Assembly (NCBI GenBank): GCA_964496245.1
Contig: CAZBZG010000243.1
Span: forward strand, 1-7,240
DNA length: 7,240 nucleotides
Origin: CAZBZG01 sp964496245
GTDB taxonomy: Bacteria > Planctomycetota > SZUA-567
Direction: 5' to 3'
Part shown: positions 1 through 7,186 of the stretch, piece by piece
How the letters are laid out: each line of letters opens with the position of its first letter
How positions within the stretch are numbered: position 1 is the stretch's first letter
The notes under the pieces: generated by a model
Databases searched by the model: none
The model's input: the letters and a program-made list of their open reading frames with translations, nothing else
Told to the model about the DNA's origin: nothing
Made by a program: the position numbers and the translations under genes

Positions 1-2160
1 GGTCGCGCCTTCGGGCCCGCCGGCCGTGGCCAGGAGCTGGCCGGCCAGGTCGTAGGTGTAGCCTCGTGAAGAGCCGTTTGCGAACACCACGGCTGTGCGC
101 CGGCCGACTGCGTCGTACTGGTAGGTCGTGGTCTCGCCTGCGGGATTGGTGACCGCCTGCACGCGGCCTGCGCTGTCGTAGGCATAGGTCGTGGTCGCAC
201 CTTCGGCGTCCGTGCTCGCCACAACCCGGCCGGTGGCGTCGATCACGCGCGTGGTCTCGATCACCACGTCGTCGGACGGGTCGCCCGGCGTGCCGCTGTC
301 GTCGGTCTGGCGCGTGAGGATGAGGTTGCCGCTGGCGTCGTACTCGTAGCTGACGGGTGCGCGGCCGGACACGGTGGTCTCGGTGCGGTTGCCGGCTGCG
401 TCGTAGGCGTACGTGGTCGTGGTCGCGCCGTCGGACACGCTCGCGACCAGGCCTTTGGCGTTGTAGGTGGTGGTGCGCGTGCGGCCGGCTGCAGACACGG
501 TCGTGCGCCGGCCGGCGTGGTCGTAGCCGTAGCTCGTCACCAGGTTGCGTTCCTCGCCGTTTCCAGCGTCGCCGTCGTCCGGGTCCTGGATGACCTGCTC
601 GAGCTGGTCGGCGCCGTTGTACGCGTAGGCGGTGGTGAGCGCGAGGTCGCCAGGGTCGATCACCGTTTCCACGAGCCGTCCGCCCTCGTCATAGGTCATG
701 CGCGTGGTACGTGCGAAGCCGCCTGCGTCTTCCACGGTCTCGATCAGGCGGCCCTTGGCGTTGTAGGTATGCACGGTGCAGACCGCCTCCGCCGTACCCG
801 CTGCCGCCACGACAGCGGTCTGGTTGCCCACGAGGTCGTAGGCGTAGGTCGTGACCGTTCCCTTGGCGTCCGTGGTGCTGGTGACCCGCCCGAGGTCGTC
901 ATAGGTCGTCGTACGCACCCCGCCTGCCGGGTCTTCGACCGACGTCTGCCGGCCGGCCGGGTCGTAGGCGTACGCGGTGGTCTCGCCCGCGGGGTTGGTC
1001 ACGGTCTGGAGCCGGCCGCCGGGCGTGTAGGTGTAGGTCGTGGCGTGGCCCTTGGGATCGGTGACCGTGTGCAGGCTGCCGTCGGCGTAGTAGGTGTACG
1101 TGGTGGTGTTCCCGCGCGGGCAGGTGCGGCCGGTTTTGCGGCCGGCCGCGTCGTAGGCGAACGTCTCGCCCGGCGCATCCGCAAACGCGGAGAGATCGTC
1201 CGGGTCGAAGGCTTCCGGGTCGAACCCGGCGGCCAGGGCGTGGCGCATGTCGATGTGCTTGGTGACCAGGCCGGCGTCGCTGTAGTAGTAGAGCCCCGGC
1301 GCGCCCGCGCGCGCGGATCCGCCGCAGCTCGTGCACCCGCCGCCGCCCGAGGCGCTGCCCGTGACCACCGCAGCATACCCGCGGCTGTCATAGTGCCACT
1401 CGGTCACCATCTCGTCGTCCGTGCCCGGAGCCACGGTCTGCCGGATCTTGCGGCCCAGGCCGTCATAGGCGTAGGTGGTCGCGAGGTGTTCGCCTGCGGG
1501 GTCGCGCACCACCGACGTCAGCTTGTTCGCGCCGTTGTAGCTGTAGGTGGTCTCATTTCCGTTGGCGTCGGTCACCCGGGTGCGGTTGCCCCAGCTGTCG
1601 TAGGCGTAGGTCGCCTGCGCATCCGGCAGAGGCGTGGCCGCGGGGTCGGCGGGATCGGCGACCGCGAACGGGCCCTTGCGCAGGGTCACCTGGGCCATGC
1701 CATTGTATTCGTAGTACGTGGCGCGCCACGTTCCGGCTTCGATCTTCTCCACCTCGTACTCCACGAGTCCGCGCCAGGGATGGGGCTCAGTCGTGTCCCC
1801 GTCTTCGTCCACGTCGTCCACGTCCGCGCCCCAGGGGTAGCGCACGTAGCGCGTGACGCCGCCTGCGGGGTCCTCTTCGCGGGTCAGCTGATTGTGCGCA
1901 TCGTACTCGTATGTCCAGACCGCGGTGCCGCTGGCGGTCTTGACTTCCTTGCGGGTAAGGTTGTAGGCGGCGTCGTAAGCGTAGGTGACTTCGCCGCCGT
2001 CGGGGTCGGTTTCTCGGGTGCGGTAGCCGTTCTCGTCGTAATCCGTCTCCCAGGTGTTGCCTTCGGCGTCGGTCTTGGACGTGATGTGAAAGCGCCGGTC
2101 GAGTGTGTAGCCGGTCTCCTCGCCCAGCCCGTTGGTCACGCTCGTGATGCCCAGGGCGGT
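1..2160 (-). repeat. Tandem YD-repeat coding array
   Basis: About two dozen degenerate YD units, roughly 20 residues each, run from residue 375 of the RHS protein to the window edge. At DNA level, read on the plus strand, the recurring core is gtcgtaggcgtaggt or a close variant, encoding TYAYD in the antisense direction (for example near 400, 836, 963 and 1600). Some units are close relatives: TNPAGETTAYAYDPAGR (residues 762-778) and TNPAGETTTYQYDAVGR (1045-1061) suggest internal duplication. Several units carry YN in place of YD (YNGANKL, YNAKGR, YNGADQL, YNAKGL). Confidence 0.9.
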
Positions 2161-3282
2161 GCGCACGTAGGTGAAGCTGATGCCGGCGCGGGTGTCGGTC
2201 TGGACGCTGTTGCGGAAGAGGTCGTAGCTCTCGACCGTCGTTTCGGTGACCACACCGTTGTAGGTGCGCTTGAGGCAGAAGGCTTCCTTGTCGTGGTACG
2301 CGAACTCCACGGTGGTCTCGGTATCGCCGCCGTCGAAATGAATCCGCGTCACTACGTCCTGCTCCCACGTGACCATGTTCTTCAGGGCCGTGGTGGTGGC
2401 GATCTGCTTGCCGGTCCGGGGATTGGTCTCGGTCACCGTGTTGCCGTCATACGCGTACGTCCAGGCGGCCAGACCGTTCACGGAGATCGAGGTGATCCGG
2501 TCCTGGCTGTCGAACGCGCACACATACTCGTGTCCCGAGGCGTCCGTAATCGTGATGGTGCCGCCAGCGAGGTCGTAATCGATCGTCGTGCCGTACCCCT
2601 CGCTCGTGGTCTTTTCGGCCAGGCGGAAGACCCACCCGGGCAGCTGCTGGGCGGGCGCGCCCAATGTCTCGAACACGTAGGTCCAGACCGCGCCGTCCGG
2701 AAACGCGACCGTGGCCGTGTCTCCGGCATCCCAGGCGTCGTTCCCGTTGACGTCCGAAAGGGTCACCTGTGTGTCCGCGGGCCAATACACGCTGTTTTCG
2801 GCCAGGTCGTATGTGCTCCCGGCCCCGTCCCGCTCAAAGCAGACCAGGGACTGGTTTTCGGGCACGGACACGCGCACGAACCGTTCGTCCAGAGTGATCT
2901 GCAGCTTGCTCAGGATGTTGAGTGGCCGACGCGGGCCGAACCCGATGTGCCGGCCCCATTTCAACGCCGGAGACGTGCCGCCGGAAATCATTTCGAGCTG
3001 GACCGGTTCGCCCTGGCTCGGCAGACTGCCTGGTGCGTCCGGCACCGTCGTCGACTGTCTGCACTCCTCGCCGCACACGTCCTCCGTACATGTCTCCGTG
3101 GAATCCGCAACGCCCGGATTCTCCCCTTCGCTCTCTTCCTTGCTGCTGGTCTCAGGTGGCTGCGCGTCGTTCTCCTTGCTCGGAATGTTATTGCCTGCAT
3201 GAACCAATCCCGCCAGCAACACAGCCGCTCCTGCAGCTCCAATCGCTAGCCACAACGACCTGGGGTGGAATGCTCTGTTCAT
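1..3282 (-). CDS. Exported RHS/YD-repeat protein (3' end beyond window)
   Basis: ATG at 3282 follows an AGGAG site with 7 bases between, and the frame stays open through 1094 codons to base 1, so the C-terminus is missing. Residues 1-29 form a Sec signal peptide (basic MNRAFHPR, hydrophobic core, likely cleavage after VHA). Residues 30-90 are an acidic, Ser/Glu-rich linker with Cys65, 70 and 74. Residues 95-370 are a beta-rich N-terminal domain with a calcium-loop-like DVNGNDAWDAGD at 177-188. From about 375 onward come YD repeats (YDxxGR, TDxxGxxTxYxYD, NPAGETT), the signature of RHS/teneurin-type proteins, whose repeats build a beta cocoon in known structures. A Gly/Cys insertion (CTSCGG, 650-655) and an acidic insert (487-499) interrupt them. 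RHS shells usually encapsulate a C-terminal toxin or variable tip; none is visible here because the gene leaves the window. The family call is secure; toxin, adhesin or wall-associated role is open. It is third in the apparent operon. Confidence 0.95.
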   Translation of the reverse strand, partial: MNRAFHPRSLWLAIGAAGAAVLLAGLVHAGNNIPSKENDAQPPETSSKEESEGENPGVADSTETCTEDVCGEECRQSTTVPDAPGSLPSQGEPVQLEMISGGTSPALKWGRHIGFGPRRPLNILSKLQITLDERFVRVSVPENQSLVCFERDGAGSTYDLAENSVYWPADTQVTLSDVNGNDAWDAGDTATVAFPDGAVWTYVFETLGAPAQQLPGWVFRLAEKTTSEGYGTTIDYDLAGGTITITDASGHEYVCAFDSQDRITSISVNGLAAWTYAYDGNTVTETNPRTGKQIATTTALKNMVTWEQDVVTRIHFDGGDTETTVEFAYHDKEAFCLKRTYNGVVTETTVESYDLFRNSVQTDTRAGISFTYVRTALGITSVTNGLGEETGYTLDRRFHITSKTDAEGNTWETDYDENGYRTRETDPDGGEVTYAYDAAYNLTRKEVKTASGTAVWTYEYDAHNQLTREEDPAGGVTRYVRYPWGADVDDVDEDGDTTEPHPWRGLVEYEVEKIEAGTWRATYYEYNGMAQVTLRKGPFAVADPADPAATPLPDAQATYAYDSWGNRTRVTDANGNETTYSYNGANKLTSVVRDPAGEHLATTYAYDGLGRKIRQTVAPGTDDEMVTEWHYDSRGYAAVVTGSASGGGGCTSCGGSARAGAPGLYYYSDAGLVTKHIDMRHALAAGFDPEAFDPDDLSAFADAPGETFAYDAAGRKTGRTCPRGNTTTYTYYADGSLHTVTDPKGHATTYTYTPGGRLQTVTNPAGETTAYAYDPAGRQTSVEDPAGGVRTTTYDDLGRVTSTTDAKGTVTTYAYDLVGNQTAVVAAAGTAEAVCTVHTYNAKGRLIETVEDAGGFARTTRMTYDEGGRLVETVIDPGDLALTTAYAYNGADQLEQVIQDPDDGDAGNGEERNLVTSYGYDHAGRRTTVSAAGRTRTTTYNAKGLVASVSDGATTTTYAYDAAGNRTETTVSGRAPVSYEYDASGNLILTRQTDDSGTPGDPSDDVVIETTRVIDATGRVVASTDAEGATTTYAYDSAGRVQAVTNPAGETTTYQYDAVGRRTAVVFANGSSRGYTYDLAGQLLATAGGPEGAT

Positions 3283-3289
3283 CTTCGGT

Positions 3290-3294
3290 CTCCT
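3290..3294 (-). promoter_or_regulatory. Ribosome binding site of the RHS gene
   Basis: AGGAG lies 7 bases upstream of the ATG at 3282, inside the 53-base gap (3283-3335) after the stop codon of the preceding gene. The gap shows no hairpin with a T-run and no evident promoter, which supports co-transcription with the gene before it. Confidence 0.75.
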
Positions 3295-3335
3295 GCATCA
3301 AACGAACGCGTGCCCGACATCAATCCATAGACCCT

Positions 3336-5576
3336 TCACTCGTCCTCCACCACGTTGGTCGCGTGGCAGCCGATCTTCGTCCTCGTCGAATCCATGATGT
3401 AGTAGTTCCGATAGCCCTCGGGGCTGAACGCCGAACTGCTGACCCACTGCTCGGTCGTGCCGTCCTCGAATACGGCGCCGCCCGTGAAGATGTACAGCCG
3501 AATGCGCAGCCCGTCCAGCTTGGGCGTCATCTTCATGCTGCCCGCCACCAGGTCGTCCCCGTTGTCGAACCGCTTGATGATGGGAATCGCCTTGGTGATG
3601 CGGAACTTCAACGTCGCCACCTCCGTATCCGCCAGCGCCAGGATGGGGCCGCTGAGGCCGCCGAGGCGGGCGGCCAGCTCTGACGACGTGGTCGTGCGGG
3701 GCTCGAAGAAGACCTTGACGCCCGTGTCCGTCACCGTCTGCTTGTCGATGCGCACCTTGTACGGGTCCACGGCTTCGACCCGGACCTCGTCGGCTACGGC
3801 CACCGGCGTCACCGGAATCGTCTTGCGGTTGTCGAGATTCTTGATGCACTTCGCGGTGTCGAACGCCACGCTCGCCGCGTGCACCGTGAGCGAGCCCGCG
3901 GGCGCGCCGTCCAGCGTGGCGCTGGCCACGTACGTGCCGGCGGTCGCGTAGGCGAACGCCAAGGTGTCGCCGGCCGCGCCCGTGTAGTCCGCGCTGCCGT
4001 CGCCGTCTGCGTCGATCGCCAGCGCCTGGCCCGGATCGCCCGAAGCGGTGAGCAGCAAGCGGCTGCCCGCGCGCAAGGTCAGGCTGTCGGCGGCGCTGTC
4101 CTGGCCGGTCAGATCCGTGGGAGTCCAGGTCAGGCTCTGCGTGCAGGTCTGCGCCACGGTGCCGTCCTTGACCGCCTTGACCTCGAGGGCCGTGGCCGTG
4201 CCTGCAGTGAGTTCGATGCCCAGCGGCCCGGCGGCCGGGCCGTCGGCATACCAGCCCAGGCGGCCGATGCGCGCCGCACTCGCGGACGCGCCACCTGCCG
4301 TCACCTGGATCGCGTGCCCCGGCGCCCAGATTTCGCCCTCCACCCACGCCGGGCTCACCGCGCTCGCCTCGGGCGTAGTGATGGAAATCGTCTCAGCCGC
4401 ATGGTGGAGGTCCACCTCATGGATGTACCAGTACTGGCCGACCTTGTCCGTGTTCACGTGCAGCCGGATCCGGGCCTCGGTCACCGTGCCCGGATCAAAC
4501 GGGAAGCCGTCGCGTACGCGGTCCTCGAACCGGCCCTTGTACACGTCCACCCACGCACCGTCGCGCAAAACGTCCACGTCCACCTGGTCCACGAACTCGT
4601 CGCGCTGGGCGTTGATGCCGATGCCGTTGGCCGAGAGGTCGGTCCCGAAGTGGAGCGGCTGACTCCACTGATAGCCGGCCGACAACTCGTGGTAGCACCG
4701 GGCCGCGGTGTCGGGGTTGTCGTCCCGGCTGCGCGCCTCGGCCTCCCATGCGTCGTCCGGATCCGTCGTGCCCACGGGCGTCACCCAGACCACGCTGCCG
4801 TCATCCGGCACCGGCGCCGTGGTGAAGCTCTCGTCCGCGCCGCTCACCACCGTACCGGCCTCGTCCCGACGGGCCTGGATGCAGAAGTGATACGTCGTCT
4901 CCTCCGTCAGGCCCTCGACCGGCGCGTCCACGAACTCGCCCGTAAGGTGCTCGGCCGTCCATGGGGTGGCCTGGCCGTAGGTGGCGTCCGTGCCATAGGC
5001 GAATCGGACCTCGCACGGCTCGCCGCCGTCGTCAGTCACCCGGCCATGCAGCACGGCAGAGGCGGAATTGACCGAGGTCGCCGGATCGGTGGCCACCGAC
5101 GGATCCTCCACCGCCGGGGGCAGGGCGTAGGCCTGCAGGCCGAAGAGCCAGAAGACATAGCCGTTGGTCGTGTAGTGAAAGCGGAACCGGACCGACGTCA
5201 CGTCCCCAGCCGCAAAGCTCAGCGTGGTCCAGTCCACGTTCTGGATGGCGCCCTCGTACGCGTCCGCGTACTCGGCCGCGCCGTCGTACTTCACGTCGAG
5301 ATCCACCTTGTCCACGATGCCGAACCCGAAGTCCGCGCTCACCCGCACCCGGTCGGTGTAGACCGGTTCGGCCAAATCCAGCTCGAGCCAGCCGCCGTAG
5401 CCGCTGCGGTTGGACCAGTCCTCGGCGTACGAGGTCTCGCTGGCGTCATAGGCCCGGCTCTCATTCTTCCACTTGTCTTCCACATCCGTGTGCCCGGCGG
5501 GGCTCATCCATCCATCCGACGCGCACGCCGACCAACTCATGCCGAGAACCAGTACCGCCAACCAGATCCGTCCCAT
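3336..5576 (-). CDS. Secreted modular protein with discoidin-like, FN3-like and PKD-like modules
   Basis: The protein has 746 residues. I chose the ATG at 5576 because a strong GGAGGAGAG site precedes it and a signal peptide starts there (MGRIWLAVLVLG, likely cleavage after ACA at 17-19); the in-frame ATG at 5618 would add 14 residues overlapping the upstream gene. Modules in order: 21-152, discoidin/F5-8-like beta sandwich (GGWLELDLAEPVYTDRVRV); 155-254, FN3-like (PSVATDPATSV, GLTEETTYHF, SFTTAP); 261-392, a second discoidin-like module with a similar layout; about 396-485, Ig-like; about 492-567, PKD-like with a calcium-loop-like DADGDGSAD at 522-530; 568-746, an unrecognised domain containing Cys577 and Cys737. 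Discoidin and FN3 modules usually bind carbohydrate or protein ligands at the surface, so an adhesin-like or scaffold role is plausible. No catalytic motif was seen. It begins 16 bases after the previous stop and lies 53 bases before the RHS gene, so it may act with or display the RHS protein (inference). Confidence 0.88.
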   Translation of the reverse strand: MGRIWLAVLVLGMSWSACASDGWMSPAGHTDVEDKWKNESRAYDASETSYAEDWSNRSGYGGWLELDLAEPVYTDRVRVSADFGFGIVDKVDLDVKYDGAAEYADAYEGAIQNVDWTTLSFAAGDVTSVRFRFHYTTNGYVFWLFGLQAYALPPAVEDPSVATDPATSVNSASAVLHGRVTDDGGEPCEVRFAYGTDATYGQATPWTAEHLTGEFVDAPVEGLTEETTYHFCIQARRDEAGTVVSGADESFTTAPVPDDGSVVWVTPVGTTDPDDAWEAEARSRDDNPDTAARCYHELSAGYQWSQPLHFGTDLSANGIGINAQRDEFVDQVDVDVLRDGAWVDVYKGRFEDRVRDGFPFDPGTVTEARIRLHVNTDKVGQYWYIHEVDLHHAAETISITTPEASAVSPAWVEGEIWAPGHAIQVTAGGASASAARIGRLGWYADGPAAGPLGIELTAGTATALEVKAVKDGTVAQTCTQSLTWTPTDLTGQDSAADSLTLRAGSRLLLTASGDPGQALAIDADGDGSADYTGAAGDTLAFAYATAGTYVASATLDGAPAGSLTVHAASVAFDTAKCIKNLDNRKTIPVTPVAVADEVRVEAVDPYKVRIDKQTVTDTGVKVFFEPRTTTSSELAARLGGLSGPILALADTEVATLKFRITKAIPIIKRFDNGDDLVAGSMKMTPKLDGLRIRLYIFTGGAVFEDGTTEQWVSSSAFSPEGYRNYYIMDSTRTKIGCHATNVVEDE

Positions 5577-5580
5577 GGGT

Positions 5581-5589
5581 CTCTCCTCC
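5581..5589 (-). promoter_or_regulatory. Ribosome binding site deciding the start of the modular protein
   Basis: GGAGGAGAG occupies most of the 16-base gap between the stop of the HEAT-like gene (5593-5595) and the ATG at 5576. Its position selects 5576 over the upstream in-frame ATG at 5618 and argues for translation from a shared transcript. Confidence 0.8.
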
Positions 5590-5592
5590 GTC

Positions 5593-6486
5593 TCAATCCG
5601 CCCGTACACGCTCGTCAAACGTTTTCAGATTCAATCGTGCAGCGCGTGCGATGCGCCGCTCCTTGGCATCGGTGCAGGCTTCCAGCAGCGCGCGGTCGTC
5701 GGCCGTACCCACTTGCGCGAGATAGGCCATGGCGGACATGCGAAGACGCGACAGCGCCTGCTCGTCCCGGATCACGGAACGCGCTTGGGCCAGACGGCTC
5801 GCGTCCCGCTTGCGGCGCGCGACCTGGAAGACCACCACGCCCTTTTCCTCGTCCATCTCCTCTTCGGCGATGATGTGTTGCGAGAGGAAGTCGATCTGCT
5901 TCTGCAGCTCGGGATGGCGTTCGGTCAGCCGGTTGAGCGAGAGCAAGGCCGTGCCCGGATAGTTCATCGTCCCGCCCGTGTCCTCGCGGGCCACCTTGTA
6001 CAGCTCTGACACGATCTCCTCCTGGTTGGAGGCGAAATCGTAGACCTGCTCCAAATGCTGCAGGCAGTAGTCCCGCCACACCGGGTCTGCGGACGGGTCC
6101 CGGAACATCGCGAGCAATGCCGCACCCATGCCCGACGGACGGTACGTGCATTCCTCGAGGTGGTCGAGTACGTTGTTGCGAATCGTGTTGTGCTCGCCGC
6201 GGGTTTTGACCAGCTCGATCAGCGACGCGCGGGCGTCCCGGGGAAGATCCTCCGGCAGCTTCTCGATCGCGTCGATGCGATCGCCGAGCAAGGCGTCGCG
6301 GTCCAGCGCGATGGCCAGCGGATCGGACTGCGCGTCGGCTTCGGGTTGCCGGAGGTCGGTCTGGGCTGGAGAGGGCTCCGCGGTCCGGGGCTGGACGGGT
6401 TCGCGCCGCTGTTTTGCCCGGTACAACAAGAGGCCACCGGTCGCCAGAAGCGCGAGACCAACGAGGAGTACAACCTTCCTGTTCAT
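5593..6486 (-). CDS. Membrane-anchored helical protein, HEAT-like repeats
   Basis: The protein has 297 residues. The ATG at 6486 has GGAGGA 8 bases upstream and directly starts a hydrophobic segment; an ATG at 6504 (6 residues longer) is the alternative, and the still longer frame to 6729 reads through non-coding-looking DNA. Residues 1-4 are basic, 5-22 are one transmembrane segment (VVLLVGLALLATGGLLLY), 23-28 are basic, and 29-56 are a Pro/Gln/Glu-rich linker. Residues 57-297 are predicted to be nearly all helical, with paired amphipathic helices resembling HEAT/armadillo repeats (for example 68-93, 135-165, 243-288). No cleavage site is clear, so it is probably a signal anchor; basic residues on both sides leave orientation uncertain, though an exported body fits its neighbours. 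HEAT-like proteins are usually binding scaffolds. It is the first gene of the apparent operon. The HEAT assignment comes from pattern only and is moderate; coding status is strong. Confidence 0.8.
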   Translation of the reverse strand: MNRKVVLLVGLALLATGGLLLYRAKQRREPVQPRTAEPSPAQTDLRQPEADAQSDPLAIALDRDALLGDRIDAIEKLPEDLPRDARASLIELVKTRGEHNTIRNNVLDHLEECTYRPSGMGAALLAMFRDPSADPVWRDYCLQHLEQVYDFASNQEEIVSELYKVAREDTGGTMNYPGTALLSLNRLTERHPELQKQIDFLSQHIIAEEEMDEEKGVVVFQVARRKRDASRLAQARSVIRDEQALSRLRMSAMAYLAQVGTADDRALLEACTDAKERRIARAARLNLKTFDERVRAD

Positions 6487-6494
6487 GCTCACGA

Positions 6495-6500
6495 TCCTCC
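6495..6500 (-). promoter_or_regulatory. Ribosome binding site of the HEAT-like gene
   Basis: GGAGGA sits 8 bases upstream of the ATG at 6486. It lies inside the reading frame that would start at the alternative ATG at 6504, so it favours the 6486 start. Confidence 0.65.
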
Positions 6501-6548
6501 GCATTCCCGCATGCGCGTTGCGCGTACCGCAATCGTGCGGCAGAGCCC

Positions 6549-6595
6549 TTCTGAGATTTGTGGCGCCTACGCACGCGGGCGCTACATTCTCAGAA
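6549..6595. repeat. Imperfect inverted repeat upstream of the operon
   Basis: The left arm at 6549-6567 (TTCTGAGATTTGTGGCGCC) and right arm at 6578-6595 (GGCGCTACATTCTCAGAA) are reverse complements apart from one extra base and two mismatches, around a 10-base loop (tacgcacgcg). It lies 63 to 109 bases upstream of the first start codon. No T-run follows on either strand, so it is not an ordinary intrinsic terminator. It could be a leader hairpin, an operator, or one copy of a dispersed REP-like palindrome; the sequence alone does not decide. Confidence 0.65.
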
Positions 6596-6894
6596 TCGCC
6601 GGTACGACTGCATCTACTGCCACACCAGTTGCGGCCAATGAACAGAAATGCGGTGCTGGACGCAAGAAGAAATATTGCCGGACAAAATGGGTTTATCGTT
6701 GCAACCATTGTGCGGAATGCGCGGCGCATCTACACAAGTCCTGGCGCGAAGAGCTGTTCGTGCTATCTCCGCACCAAGGGCGCGCGGCAAAGTTTTTTTG
6801 GGGGTCAGACTCGGTTTTACTGTTGTATCGGAAGCATCTGTCGACGGGCAATCTGCGCGGCAACGAGCAAGGCGGGGCAATACGCCCTGCGGAG

Positions 6895-6914
6895 GGTCCT
6901 GCTTCTGCAGGACC
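6895..6914. repeat. Perfect short hairpin
   Basis: GGTCCTGC and GCAGGACC form a perfect 8-base-pair stem around the loop TTCT. No T-run follows on either strand. It may belong to a small structured RNA or to a palindromic repeat; nothing else supports either. Confidence 0.6.
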
Positions 6915-7060
6915 GCGCGTCTTGGCCCTGATCGTCGTACGCGCTCTTGCCCGTATGCCACAGAAAGCACGCCAGGTCCACCCGTGGAGAGAAACGGTCG
7001 TAGGCGTTTTCCCAAATAACTTACAGCTGCCGCGCGCGCACGCGCGCCGCCGGCTCCGGT

Positions 7061-7075
7061 GGCCTGCACCAGGCC
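7061..7075. repeat. Short inverted repeat with flanking direct repeat
   Basis: GGCCTG and CAGGCC pair around the loop CAC. The heptamer CCGGTGG occurs on both flanks (7056-7062 and 7074-7080). It is GC-rich and could occur by chance. Confidence 0.4.
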
Positions 7076-7168
7076 GGTGGCGGCATGGACCTCTGCTGTG
7101 CCGGGGATCGCGTCCCTTCTCTGCCCGGCTGTTTTCCGCGCGTCACCCTCCCAAGCTTCCGCTGCCGC

Positions 7169-7186
7169 GAAACTGGAACAAGTTTC
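7169..7186. repeat. Short perfect inverted repeat
   Basis: GAAACT and AGTTTC form a 6-base-pair stem around GGAACA, giving GAAACTGGAACAAGTTTC. This AT-richer palindrome inside GC-rich DNA could be a protein-binding site or part of a dispersed intergenic repeat. There is no gene evidence around it. Confidence 0.4.

Noticed and set aside
1..2160. CRISPR-like or VNTR array
   Set aside because: The periodicity is explained by degenerate YD protein repeats in a continuous reading frame; units vary in length and sequence and there are no spacers.
517..3249. A 910-codon plus-strand open frame
   Set aside because: It lies antisense to the RHS gene. TAC and GAC codons of the YD repeats read as GTA and GTC on the other strand, which removes stops and gives a Val/Gly/Arg-rich product with no family features.
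3298..4347. A 349-codon minus-strand frame overlapping the modular protein
   Set aside because: Gly/Arg-rich out-of-frame reading of the modular gene; the signal peptide and modules are only in the other frame.
3879..5873. A 664-codon plus-strand open frame
   Set aside because: It is antisense to the modular protein and runs into the HEAT-like gene; Arg/His/Ala-rich product, no ribosome binding site or domain pattern, typical of GC-rich shadow frames.
5615..6574. A 319-codon minus-strand frame over the HEAT-like gene
   Set aside because: Arg/Pro/Gly-rich alternate frame; the 5593-6486 frame has the ribosome binding site, membrane segment and helical pattern.
6487..6729. N-terminal extension of the HEAT-like protein to ATG 6729
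   Set aside because: The added 81 residues cross the inverted repeat and AT-richer DNA, have no good ribosome binding site, and would bury the membrane segment; 6486 has a proper site.
6765..6794. Intrinsic terminator ending in the T-run at 6788-6794
   Set aside because: The bases before the T-run form only a weak 4-base-pair stem with a long loop, and no gene ends upstream on that strand.
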